NCBI GenBank assembly: GCA_028386065.3
Contig: JAKUCV010005714.1
Location: 131,149 to 195,148, forward strand
From: Turnera subulata
Taxonomy: Eukaryota > Streptophyta > Magnoliopsida > Malpighiales > Passifloraceae
Length of the DNA: 64,000 nucleotides
Direction: 5' to 3'
This document shows positions 43,747 through 55,740 of this stretch, piece after piece; the stretch's first letter is position 1, and each line of letters starts with the position of its first letter. Under the pieces are notes generated by a model. The model was not told the DNA's origin and made no database searches. It saw only the letters and a list, made by a program, of their open reading frames with translations. The translations under genes were made by a program, and so were the position numbers.

Positions 43747-45346
43747 TTCCCCCTTTCCTCAAAAGGATTCGCCCTCGAATCTGTACCTGCATTTTCAAAG
43801 GGAGAAAGATCAACAATATAAAGCGTAGCACTAACTTTATACACACCAGGCAGATCAATCTTGTAAGCTTTATCACTAATACATTCCAAGACTTGAAGAG
43901 GTCCATCTCCTCTTGGATCCAATTTCGATTTCCTTTACTTAGGAAACCTCTCCTTCCTAAAGTGCACCCAGACCCATTCTTCAGGCTCAAATCTATCCAA
44001 TCTGCGCCCTCTATTGGCCCAATCATCAGAATCGACTACATCCTCCAATTCTGGCATTCTAATCAATGCAGGGTCGACATCAGGGACCTCCCTCTCTTCA
44101 TCAGCGTACAACTCTCCATGCTCAGTGGTAAGCATCACCTTCTTGTTGACACATTGTGACGTATAATGCCTTAGGCTTATACACTTGAAACAGTTGATGT
44201 TTCTCATCTTCTCTCTAGCTTTCTATGCCGCATTGGGTGTCTTCTGCTCAGCTAATTTTTGCTCCTCCTTTTCCTTCTATGGAATTGTCTTACGAGTACT
44301 AAAATAGGTTTGCTAGAGCTTCCCATATCTTGCTTGGAATACTTGGAGCTGGCATTCCAATTGCTATTAGCTTGAAGTCTCCCATAAGTCTTCTTCTTAA
44401 GTTGCTTCTCTATCTTAGAAGCTAGAGCCACCATCTCATCAATTTTTGCATAATGTTGCAACTCAAGAACGTTAGCAATATCAGCATTTAAACCACAATA
44501 AAATCTCGACATAAGTGACTCTTCATCCTCTTCATGTCCGGCTTAATTCATTGCCATCTCAAGCACCTTCCAATACTCATCTACACTATTGGTACCCTGC
44601 TTAATCGAATGGAATCTATAAAGCAGCTCCCTTAATTGAGAGGCAGGAACGAATCTCTTCTCCATTATCCTCTTCATCTCTGCCCATGTCTCTGTCTCTG
44701 GCTCTCCCTATCTCCTTTTATCAATAAGAAGCTTGTGCCACTAGGATTTAGCATAATCTATGAATTCCACAATAGCAAGCTTGACCTTCTTCTCCTCAGA
44801 ATACCGATGGAAATCGAAGATAGCTTCCATGTCTTGCACCCAATCTAAATATGCACCAGGATCACTAGTAGCATGAAGAGCTAGAATCTTCATCTTGATA
44901 GACCCCACATCACGATCTAGGTGCAATAGCCACTCTTCCCTGTTGACAACTGGGAGGTCAAGAAACCTAGGTCGGTAGTTGTGTGCGTCGCCGCCTCTTC
45001 CTCCTTCTCCACGTCATCTTCCAGTAGGTATCCTCTGATTAACCTTGCCAAGCTGGTCCTCCAGATTGACTTCTTCCTCCTCTGTGCTAGCATCTTGAGC
45101 TTGCACTCTCCCTCTGGTCCTAGGTGCGACAATGCTCTCAGAAAGCTCTTGAACTACTCTCTCTTGACGTGCTATGCGAGCTTCCATATCTCTTCCTTGT
45201 CGATCTTTCTTGGCATTAGTATCCACCAATCTGTCACCAACTTCGTTGTTCTGAGCTTTCAACTGATCAAAGAACTCCTTAAAATTGGCTATCACAATAC
45301 GCCGATCAAACTTACTACCTTTAGACAATATAACAGAAACTAGCAA
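43587..45346 (-). pseudogene. gag joined to integrase C-terminus; protease, RT, RNase H and integrase core missing
   Basis: Minus-strand pieces in order: a coiled-coil gag N-terminus (45346-45014, FDQLKAQNNEVGDRL), gag core (44926-44741, ATSDPGAYLDWVQDMEAIFD, EEKKVKLAIVEFIDYA) and gag C-terminus (44512-44252, MSRFYCGLNADIANVLELQH). A CCHC knuckle (CFKCISLRHYTSQC) starts at 44190. About 40 codons later the same frame reads FEPEEWVWVHFRKERFPK, the start of the integrase GPY/F region. This continues in another frame with RGDGPLQVLECISDKAYKID and VDLSPF (43922-43770). Roughly 3 kb of pol is absent, with frameshifts and stops in what remains. Confidence 0.85.
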
Positions 45347-46220
45347 GAAACTTGTTAGTAGAAAAGCTCTTTACATGTATCTCTCGTGTTTATTCTCTCT
45401 TGGCAATGAATGTTACTCTCAGCCTTTTACCATTCTTGATTCTGCTTCAGTTTTATACGTTAGGTTCAAATAAAACCAAATCAAGCAACCAAACCTGTGA
45501 CAATTAATTCAAAGAAAACAAACAAATCCTAAAGAAGAAAGAAAGGATATTAATTCTGGAGGCAAAATTAACTCCAAGAAAGAAAGATTGATCACACACA
45601 AGAACAAGGATATATATGTGAATGAACATTGATAAGCTAAGTAACTATGAAATAACAATCACCCAACACAAGAAAAAGCACAAAAATTGCAAAATAAACA
45701 AAGAAAACCAAATCTGCAACATAATTTTGTAGGTGACTTGACATACAAAATTCGACAGAAACAACTAAAAACCAGAATGGTCAGAAAAATTTTGTAGGTG
45801 AGCAGACATACAACATTCGAAAACCACCTACTCAATTCCTCATGCAGAAATCGATTTAATTCCAGCAAATAATCCAACTTCTTGATTTCAATCAATTAAT
45901 TCAACTCAAATTGGTCATACAATTCGGCCACAACAATCCTCCTGCAAGAAAATTCACAATCTTGCAAACCAAGCAACAATCTTTCAATTCCTACAACAAC
46001 AACTCTAACCGTTTTTTCTTCTTTTTTTTTTGTTCTTTTATTTATTATTTTTGTCGACTAGCTAAATAAAAGAAAAGTATTTTTTATATATATAAGTCGA
46101 CACTACTAAAATAACAAAGAAACAAGGAATTGAAACTTAAACAAAGATATTGTATGGCCACAAATTTTACAGAAAGAAAAAAAACAACACCAAAGCAAAA
46201 AGGATATGATTGATTGAAAC
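45347..46220 (-). other. Leader of the deleted gypsy element
   Basis: Lies between the primer-binding site and gag. AT-rich; no gene. Confidence 0.6.
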
Positions 46221-46241
46221 CTCAGCTCTGCTACCAAAAGA

Positions 46242-47259
46242 TGATACGACAACAACCCTAGAATCCCACTAGTACCATCTCCGTAACTATTTGAGTGTCC
46301 CGATCTTCAATAGCAATCAAACTCGCCGTGCAATTCCCTTCACCTCCTAATCTCTGCAAGGATTAGACAACAAAGAAGTTAGAACACATCAAAGATTTCT
46401 AGAATTCTATTCTTCATCTCCTAAACTCATTCAAGGAATAGGCAGCAAAGGGATTAGAATCATAAGCAATTGAATAAACGCCACAAGCAAAAATATTTGA
46501 TAAGTAAACTCAAACCCTAATATAAAACCAAGAGAATCACTCTCTTAATATTGATTGAATCACACAATCAAAGAAAACCTCAAAGGCAAATTTTATTCTC
46601 AATAATAATGTTGTGTAAAATAACAAAGCATAAGACCCTTATTTATACTAGTTAGGTCGACAACACATGACCAGAACCAACTAGTAATTGGACTCCTAAT
46701 TCCTAACCCTAAGTCGGCAAAATAAGACTAAAAAACCACTCAAATTTGACTTCTAACCTAGCTGTCCAAGTCGGCCACACATGTCCAATTTGGACTAGGT
46801 TTTGATTTTTCTAGTCCTTTATTATAATGGACTCTAATTAAAATCCAACAATAAAAACCCAACTAAATAAACTTAAGCCCATATTAATTAAACCCAATTA
46901 AATAAATCATTCAAGCCGAAATTATTCAAACCCTTATTATAAAATTCGACTCCACTAAAATAAAAAGAACAAGATATTTCGACATGGCACACCAAGCCAG
47001 TGCTGATGTCGACTGGGCCCACAAGTGCTCTTGAGTCAATTACTCCTTAATTGACAGCAAATTAAAGGGCTTCTACTTCAGCTCCACTCCAAGCTTGATC
47101 ATGATGTCTTCTTGCAACTCTTTATTCATTAAAGCTTGAATGTGATGTAAAAGTTGATTCTTGAGCATCCTTGATCTTGCTCTTGTAATTTGTCCTTGAG
47201 GCAATTCCTTGGCGCCATCTCTATCTCCACTGATGCTTGAAGCTTGCTTGATTGCATCA
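46242..47259 (-). repeat. 5' LTR (minus) of the deleted gypsy element
   Basis: 1018 bp. It ends at the primer-binding site on its left side in plus coordinates. Confidence 0.88.
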
Positions 47260-47264
47260 TCAAG

Positions 47265-48059
47265 TGACCAAAAGTGTGACTTGAATTTTTTCTTTTCCAA
47301 GAAAGCCTGTTAAATCCCTTGTATAGGCTAGTGGTCCTTATGTTAGGCGATTGCGGACTTTGTTGAGCTCATGTTAACCTCATTTTGGCTTTTGTACCTT
47401 TCTCTGGACCAACATGAAGTCTCATTTGGATTTGTACGAAGCCCCCATTCTAACTCGTGACAAGACTTTTTGCTTTTTGTTGTCCCTAGGTGTTCTTCTT
47501 CTTGAGGATCTTTTATTTACATCGTTTTGTTTTCACGCCTAGATTTGATTGCAACGGGCTGTAGCCATCCTTTAATGGGATGCTGCCAATAAGTCAGGGC
47601 CCTTTCCAAAGGAGTTTCTTGATTGATAAGTACTTACAGTTCCTCACAGGCATGGTGGGAGGACTTTTGGCGGGATGTTCCTAATAAGTCAAGGTCCTTG
47701 ACAGTCCCTTTTAGGGTTTTCCACCACTCTAGCCCCCAACTCAAAGGGGAGCTTATTTAGCTGCACTTTGAGTTTCCCATGAGGTCCTTAGCTGCAATTT
47801 AAGTTATACATGAGCTCTTCCCTTTCTTATAAGGCGTATATGAAGTCCCGAGGAAGATTTTCTTACCAAAGAATTTTCCTTATCTGTAGAGACTTTAAGT
47901 AATTTTTTTAAAAACATAAACTAAAAAAAATACTTGTTGCAACCCCTAGTTGTTCGAAGTTTGAAGTAAGGACTTATGTTCACTGCCTTAATGACAAAAC
48001 CTTAGCTTAATGTGTAAGACAAGATACAAGTTTGTAAGACCGTTGAAAAAGATTAATAC
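47265..48059. other. LARD interior without genes
   Basis: Continues the LARD-like element after the nested insertion. Phrases such as taagtcagggccctt and taagtcaaggtcctt recur (near 47590 and 47687), but no ORF or clear array is present. Confidence 0.5.
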
Positions 48060-49590
48060 TAATGATTCTTAAAGTTTCCTTGGGGAATTTTGGCCTCTAA
48101 TTTTCAAGGCTACTTGGAGAATCCAACCTTTGATTCTTAAAGTATTTTGGAATTTTCGGACTTTTAAAGAAATTTTGGAGATTTCGAACCTCTAAAGAAA
48201 TTTTGGTGATTTCAGACCTCTGAAGGTCTTTTGGAGATTTCAACCTCTGAGTTTCAAGGTTTTATTGGAGGTGGAGACTTCGGACCCTTTGAGGTCTTTT
48301 AGAGATTTTAGGATCTCTGATTTTCAAGGCGATTCAAAGATTCTGACCTCTAGGAGTTTTTTTTTTTTGGAGATTTAAGGGACCTCTGATTCTGATGGTC
48401 CGTTAGAGATTGAGGGACCTCTGAATTGTAGGACCTTTGGAAATTATATGACCTTTGCGGTTCTTTGGAGACATAGGGACCATTGTTTAGGGTCTTTTGG
48501 AGAGTTAGGGACCTTGATTTAAAGGAACTAAGACCTCCGGTTTCTCGGAAGTTGGACCTCCGATTTCAAGGAAGTAACACCTCCGGTTTCAAGGAAATAG
48601 AACCTCCCTTTCAAGGTCCTAAGGCTTTGAGACCTTAGAATTCAAGTAGGACCTCCATTTCAAAGGAGTAAGACCTTCAGTTTCACGGAAGTGGGACCTC
48701 CGTTTTTGAGGAAGTAGGTCCTCCATTTCACAGAAGTAAGACCTCTGGTTTCTTGGAGGTAGGACCTCTACTTTCAAGGAAGTAGGTACTCCACTTCACG
48801 GAAGTTGGACCTCCGGCTTCACAAAAGTAGGACCTCTGGTTTCATGGGGGTAGGAACTCCAAGGAGGTAGGTCCCCTAGTCTCACGGAAGTAGGACCTCC
48901 GGTCTGAAGGAGGTAGGACCCTTGTCTTACGGAAGTAGGACTTTTGGTTTCTGGGGGGTAGGACCCCATCTCACGGAAGTAGGACTTTCGGTTTCAAAGA
49001 GGTAGGACCCCGTCTCACAGAAGTAGGACTTCCGGTTTCAAGGAGATAGGACCTCCGGTCTCAAGGAGGTAGGACCCCCGTCTCATGGAAGTAGGACTTC
49101 CGGTTTCAAGGAGGTAGGACCTCCGGTCTCAAGGACGTAGGACCCCCGTCTCACGGAAGTAGGACTTCCGGTTTCAAGGTGGCAGGACCTCCGGTCTCCA
49201 GGAGGTAGGACCCCATCTCACGGAAGTAGGACTTCCAGTTTCAAGGAGGTAGGACCTCCGGTCTCAAGGAGGTAGGACCCCCGTCTCACGGAAGTAGGAC
49301 TTCCGGTTTCAAGGAGGTAGGACCTCCGGTTTCAAGGAGGTAGGACCCTGTCACACGGAAGTAGGACTTCCGGTTCCAAGGAGGTAGGACCCAGTCTCAC
49401 GAAAGTAGAACCTCCAATTTTATGGAGGTTGGACCTCCGGTCTCAAGGAGTAGAACCCCCGTCTCACGGAAGTAGGACTTCCGGTTTCAAGGAGGTAGAA
49501 CCTCCGGTCTCAAGGAGGTAGGACCTTGTCTCACGGAAGTAGGACCTCCAGTTTCAAGGAGGTAGGACCTCTGGTCTCAAGGAGGTAACT
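48060..49590. repeat. Hairpin minisatellite of the LARD-like element
   Basis: The core (about 48840-49590) is a tandem array of alternating units built on cggaagtaggacttccg, ggaggtaggacctccgg and ggaggtaggacccccg joined by gtctcaa, gtttcaa or gtctcac. Each unit is a perfect or near-perfect hairpin with an AGG loop (CGGAAGT-AGG-ACTTCCG; GGAGGT-AGG-ACCTCC). From 48060 to 48840 the units are progressively degenerate (ggagatttcggacctc). Higher-order periodicity is about 65-70 bp. Confidence 0.9.
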
Positions 49591-51993
49591 TTGTACAGGG
49601 TATACTGCGGCTTTTTACGTGAGATAGATCGCAACGAGTGTTAGGTCGCGGCTTAGGAGGTACACGAGTTAGGTCGCTACTTTGTATGTACACGGGTTAG
49701 GTCGCAGCGCGAGTTAGGTCGTGGATTTGGAGATACACAAGTTATGTAGTTGCTGAGTGCATAGGGCTGGGGCGGAACTTTGGATGTGTAATTGGTATTC
49801 GATAGCCAGTCACTAATGCCACCCCGTTTACATTGTTTAAAGTAACTTTTACCTACTATCGAGATCCTTCTTCTGTAAGTCATTCGGATCCTATATCATT
49901 TAGGTTCTTTTAAGAGAAACATTTGATAAAAGTTTGACAAAAAAACAAAACTACAGAGCTTGTTTAATCAATAAAAAAGTTGATTTTAGATAATCTTTGT
50001 TTGTAAAAAAAAAAAATGAAAAGACCATTTGATGAAATATAAGAAAAGAATATGTGATGCTTTCAATTCCTTGAGTGTGGAGTACTTTTGGATTCTCCAT
50101 ATTTTATACATGACGGATTAGCTCTTTTGCTCTTGAATTTTGCAACCTTCTTCTTTTGTATTCTTCTTCTTCCTTTTGATCGCCACACCTGGTTCGTAGG
50201 CTTCGAAATAAGAACCTTGATAAGGGCCTTCTCAATTTTTTTTTTGGACCTGTTGGTCTACCCTCTCGAAATTTTGGTTCCCATGTTGGATCGGTTGGGA
50301 TCTAAAATTTCTATCATAACATCTTACTACTCTCTGACTTTGTCGAAAACAGATGAAACACGTCAATTTCTGTGTTCTCCCTTGTTAGTTCCTGGGCTTC
50401 TTGGTCCTTGCCTTGGAGAAAGTCCTAACTACTGGCTGCTCTAAGGTCGCCGTGCCATCAAGTGGCTCTGTAGGTCTTACTATGAAGGAGGTCTCGATGT
50501 TATCTAGTTTTGGATGATGGGGTTTCTTTCAAAGAAGGCCTTCAAGGGTTTCTCTTTATACCATCCTTAAGATATTTTATGTGAAACCTCCCGAAAATCC
50601 CAAATATGTGACTCCTTCCTCCATGCATCTAAATTAATAAGCGCTAAGTCGAATCTCAGGCCTTGAAAAGCATATCGCTTCCAACATCATCTTATGGATA
50701 CCTTTTTTTGTAAAAGGGGAGTAAGTTTTAGCTGTCAACGCTGAGGGGCTTTGGGTTTAGGACAGGTAAAGTGCAAAGAGGGCTCGAGTTACTAAGTAGG
50801 AGAATAATATGTGAAGCTTGTTTAAAAAGAATTTCATATGAAAAAAAACTTTGTGTGTTTCTTTTAAAGGACGTTGGTCCTAAGGGGCCCTTTTAAGAGA
50901 GATGGATGACCTCTTCATTTCATGTAGACACTTTAATTCGGCAAGGAGGTATCTCTTCAGACGCTGCTACTTTCATTGCAATATGAGATCTTTTATCCAT
51001 AAGAGTAAATATTTGAGTTGCACGGGCCACCAACATATGAAAGAGGAGTTTTACAAAGTTACATGGCAAAAAGTCTGAAGTTTATGGTGTGGTGTGAGCT
51101 TTAGCTCCTCCGTCTTTCTTAACTTTATAAGGTCCTCGTTTCAATGAGACAACCGAGGTCGTGACAGATGTGTTGGACGCTAGCCTTACCAATAGATTGG
51201 GCATTTTGCGCTCAAACGTTTGTTAGACGGGTGAAGGACCTATAGGTGTAACGCTTGGGAATAGAATTTCCTCATCTTTCCTTCATGGCCCCTTGTCTTT
51301 CTATTGAAGGACCTTGTAATCTCTCTTTCTCTTCAACTTTATGTGACTTAATCACACAGAGCACCTTATATGAATAAGAATTTGATATGGCTAATGCCTC
51401 CTCTAAGAATTCTTAGAGCTGAGGTTCCTTGGACCAGGGAGCCTCCTCGTGGAGATCCTAGGACCTAGAAGTCCTAGGTCCTTGGGCTTTTTTTCTAACT
51501 CTTTTATTCATGTGCTACCTCAGCAGTATCCCCTAATGGGTGATAGGTTCGTAAGTTATGCAGACCTACTTGTATTTCTCGCCTAAATTGCATAAGCTCC
51601 ACCCATGTTACTATTTCATTACTCTTCCGATTAGCAGTATTGGAGGTTCTTGAATTTTTCCAAATTCCACCGTTGGTGGGATTCAAGATTGTACTAGACG
51701 TAGGTCCATTTACGGCGGGATCGAAGATTGTATTTGACGTAGGTCTTGCACTAGTGTTATTAGGAATATTTCTGGTACCACGAAGGTCTTATGATTGTAT
51801 TGGTAGATGTACCTCCATTGGCCGGAGGTCCTTAGATGCTTATTGAATAATAAGAAATGAATCTTCAATCATCGGTCGGAGGTCCTCCGATGTCTTGAGT
51901 TTCGTTGGTTCTAGACCCCTGGATGGGATCCCAGATAACACCCGAGGTGGAGAAGCCATTGCTTTTTGTTTAGTTTCCCAAAGACCACGCCAA
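49591..51993. other. LARD interior, non-coding
   Basis: 49630-49745 holds four to five copies of a gagttaggtcg phrase. The rest shows no array. Open frames up to about 118 codons (for example 50088-50444) lack any recognisable domain. Confidence 0.5.
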
Positions 51994-52412
51994 CATAAAA
52001 ATACCGAATTTACCTCTATATGAATGATGCCTTTGGGAGGGTCCTTGTGGTTATAGGACTTGCAAGGATCAGTAGAGACTAGGACCTGGAGAGAGTAGGA
52101 CCTAGGAAGGTTGCCTGTAGGACCTGCAAAGAACAAAAAAGAGTAGGATCTGGGGAGGTCTAGGGTTTGTGACCCCGGATGGCAGACCGATGCCTAATTC
52201 AGATGGTGGTTTTTCTCTATGGAGATTGGAGGCGAGAGACAGAGTAAGAATTTAGATGAATGAGCAGTGTACCACTCTACTTGGCATAAGGAATCTATTT
52301 ATAGGGAAAATTAGACTCTTGGTCTTCCCAGCTGGACTTGGACCTAAGGTTTTACCTTGGGCCTGGGTCTGACCTTGTTGGTGGGCTGAAGGTGAAATTC
52401 TATATTTTATCA
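51994..52412 (-). repeat. 5' LTR (minus) of the LARD-like element
   Basis: About 419 bp, homologous to 42172-42557 but longer by small indels. Confidence 0.8.
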
Positions 52413-52427
52413 TCAACCATTCGTGTC

Positions 52428-54044
52428 TGTGAACACCCAAATTTGACCATGAATATTTTTCTAATTTAGATTTTAGGTAGGCTTGAACCATAAGATCAAA
52501 TGAGATGATTTGGTCTTTGGCTAAGGCATACTTAGAATTTATTTTAGTGGAATACATTTTTTATGAAATGGGATTTATCTATTTGGACCCTAGGATTAAT
52601 GAGATAATTTAATCTTACGATAAGAATATACTAGAGCCTAGTTCATCAAAATAATGTCCCAATTTATTCATTTGGGCTATCTTGTTTATTTTAATCCAAT
52701 CATAATGAGATGATTTATTTTTGGGTTAAGTATGAATATGAGGGCCTAAGTTAATAAAATTTGGACCTTTCAGAGTTAAGCAGCCCATAAACGCATTACT
52801 TGCAGACTAATTTTAGCTCTGATTTTCGTGAAAAATCAGAGTTAAATCATCCCTTAATAGTAAATGTATTTTTGGTATGATTTGGGCATGAAATAGGGAA
52901 TTAATGTGTAATCAATCAACTAAGAGATGATTGGGAGGAGTACTAATCAATAAAAGTGGTAATTCTGGATTGATTAGCGATTAATTATGCGGTGGAATCA
53001 ATTCAGGGAGGAATTAGGGGAAACTGGATGCAAAAAAAAGGAAAGAGCGGGGAAACACGGAGGTCTCAGGCGGCCATCCAGCCCATGACTGCCAGCCCTA
53101 GCGGTTAAGCATGCCCAGATTGTCTGATTTCCACGATTTCGCCCCTAATTTGCTTCTACAATGTTTTGGCCCAGGTTTTTGGCTGAAACCTTGGTCATTA
53201 TGCAGGTCCACGCTCCTATACACCCCAGAACTCTATAAATAGGACCAACCACCCCTATCTCCTNNNNNNNNNNNNNNNNNNNNCCCCCGGCACACTCACA
53301 TTTCCGAAGGATCACTCATTATACACACACCCCCATAAGCTTTGTTTGCTTGGAGAAATTCTACTTCTCCAAGCCTAGGAAACCCTCTATAGGCAGAAAC
53401 TTTGGAGAAATTTCGTGGGTATCATCAATTAAAGGCAGCAAGGGTAGACCAAGAGGGAATCAAAGATTAAGTTAAGGAACGGGAAGAAAGTGAGTGCACA
53501 ATTCATCCCAAACCAAGGAGCTAGAGGAGGGCTACAAGAGATAACACTAAACCTTGTTGAGTTTATTATTTGCTGAGATTTTGATGATGATATCGATGAT
53601 GTGAATGCTGTGATGCCATGAATAAGAACAACGTGGGCTTTAAACCCGGTCGCCGCGGTACGTAGATGGTCTCTAGTGGTGGAGACTCAAGCCCAATTAC
53701 TTATTTTTCCCTGTTGTTTCAGTTTCATTTTATTATTTCTGTGCTGTTTGTTTCCACACTGTTCACACACCTGCACAAGGCGTACATGTATTCTTCAATT
53801 GCACAAAGTTTCGCCCCAACACGGACGGGTGCCTAACACCTTCTCATCCGTGATGAACCCCCGAATCCCATGTCTTTGGTTCGCCATGATCAGGTTCATA
53901 AAGGAGTCATTCGAAGGTTTTTCCTCAAATTTTGTCCTAAATAAAATTTGGGTGGCGACTCCATTCATATGAAAATGACCCGAGAAAAAAGGTGAAAAGG
54001 AATAAGTGAGGAGGCCCAAGTGATTTTGGGATCGGGTCTTCACA
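52428..54044 (+). repeat. Tat-type LTR (solo or truncated) with an assembly gap
   Basis: Begins TGTGAACACCC, ends gggtcttcaca. TATA box 53234-53241, PBS-like TGGCGACTCC 53953-53962. Stem-loops: AAGATCAAA/TTTGGTCTT around TGAGATGA (52492-52517), GATTAA/TTAATC (near 52594-52614), TTAATCCAA/TTGGGTTAA (52691-52729). The flanks gtgtc and cctag do not match, so it is not a clean solo LTR. 53264-53283 is 20 n. Confidence 0.8.
53264..53283. other. Assembly gap (20 n)
   Basis: Undetermined bases just downstream of the LTR TATA box. Confidence 0.99.
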
Positions 54045-55289
54045 CCTAGGTTTCATATTTTGTTCCCAGGTTGTTCTCCATCAAAAGTTAACTGACGAAT
54101 CGATTCACCCTTCCGATTTGCGGCAAGGCTCTGTCCTTTACTTATCTCAAAGTGCTATGGCCCCACCAATTTCTTTTTATACTAATCATGTGTATTGAAT
54201 TAGTGAATCAAAGAGAGCGGTACAATTTCCCCGGTCTGTTTCAACTATGCAATAAAATAGTCCTCAGTCTTCCAGACCAAATAAAAAAAAAAAAAAAAGA
54301 GACAGCGGTACAATCCTTCCAACTATTGACTAAGAGGTAAAAATACTTAAAAAAGACTACCACAGCAAAGCATGGCAGTGAATAAAGTTAAAGGAAATTA
54401 GATTGAAAATTGTAAGTAGACACGCCTATAGCTCCTTTCCAATTTTTGAATGGGTTTCCAGAACCAATACAACGCCATCACTCCATGGAAATGCCGGATG
54501 TGACTGATTGAACCACCAACAGGAAACCATCAGATCGAACAATCCCTCCACCAAAGACACTTGCTCCTTATTGAACACCAAGTGCCAACCAAACCGGTCA
54601 AGGAGATGCCAAACCTATACAAAGCAAAGCACGACGATTGTGTCCAGCAGCCAACAGAAAACGCAACTATATATGACAACCATTCGGCAATGGATTCGGA
54701 GACGACCAAGCAGACTCCTCGCAGGGGACACAATTTCTGCAAAATTAGAGCCACAAGGAACAGATGAGAGTGGATTCTAAATCACGGGAAATGTCCCAAG
54801 CTAAAAACCCACGACGGGAAGGAGTCACCCTGGCTGCAAATCCCTAGTGAATAAGAAGCTAGAGGAACGATTCAATTTTTGGAGGCATGGCTCCAAACCA
54901 GACCAGCCAAACTGCATTTTAATCTTAGAAAGTGCAACTCAGTAACCGAAATCCAGCCAAACTCTCTGTAAACTAAAAGCATCTCTTAGAATATAAGAGC
55001 AAAACCAGTCCAATTATCCGTTTAATCTTTTGCTTAAAATGATCACTTATGCTAGTTGAGCTATATTGTGTTCAAAGTTCGAGATTGGAATCCCCATACC
55101 AATCTTCTCGTTGAATTAAAATGTAGAAAATATGGATGGAGCAAAGCGGGATGTAAAATGTAAAATGTAGAAAATCTTCTCGAGATTGGAATCCCCATAC
55201 CAATCATCATTTTGAACAAATTAAATATATAGGAAAAGAATACCAAGTCGTTCTCCAACTTGGGCTTGCTAGATTTAGTTGATTATTTT
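54045..55289. other. Intergenic sequence
   Basis: No gene recognised. A local duplication of cgagattggaatccccatac lies at about 55079 and 55179. Confidence 0.5.
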
Positions 55290-55740
55290 CATTTTCTTCC
55301 CATTTGTGGATCTTTCTGGGTGATTACTTCCACACAATTTCCTATGTTGTAAAAATGGCCGCAAACATAGTTAATTTTTTATCAATCAATCATCTTTTTT
55401 TTCTCATTTAATCGCTTCGCTTCACATGATGAAGTACTTGATTTTGGGAGATATATATGTGAATTATTTTAGACGTAAAAATATATATAAGGAGATAGAC
55501 AAGTGGAAGAAACCGTAGGTAAGAATAAAATAAGAAATATTAAATTCTTAATTCTTTCTAACTTATTTCCAACTCTCATATTTTGGTATTGTGTACATCA
55601 TTTAACTATATTCTACGCTTGGACATTGGAGATGCATGTTCATCGGATTTCGATGAGAATGAAGAGGAAGAAGATGGTTCAGGTGAATCACGTTTACGGG
55701 TCATTCTAATAGGGATACTGTCATGAGTATCAGAGCCAAC

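Larger units (their letters stand above)
42722..47259 (-). mobile_element. Internally deleted Ty3/gypsy (chromovirus-like) element nested in the LARD, TSD tcaag
   Basis: LTRs 42722-43746 and 46242-47259 (TGATACGACAACAACCC ... gcttgattgcatca on the plus strand) are flanked by tcaag at 42717-42721 and 47260-47264. On the minus strand the primer site (cttttggtagcagagctgag, 46221-46240) is of methionine-tRNA type. The purine tract is the complement of ttccccctttcctc after 43746. Only gag and the C-terminus of integrase remain. Confidence 0.88.
42172..52412 (-). mobile_element. Non-autonomous LTR element (LARD-like) in minus orientation, TSD tcaac
   Basis: Homologous ends at 42172-42557 and 51994-52412 are direct repeats of about 400 bp. 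The duplication tcaac flanks them (42167-42171 and 52413-52417). On the minus strand a primer-binding-like TTGGCGTGGTCTTTGGGAAA directly follows the right-hand LTR, so that is the 5' LTR, and a purine tract (agttaggggc) precedes the left-hand one. Apart from the nested gypsy derivative there is no gag or pol. A 39-codon ORF (MASPPRVLSGIPSRGLEPTK...) starts just after the primer site, at about 51959. The interior is dominated by a hairpin minisatellite. Confidence 0.8.

Noticed and set aside
50088..50444. 118-codon ORF in the LARD interior
   Set aside because: No recognisable domain, atypical composition, and it lies in non-coding element sequence.
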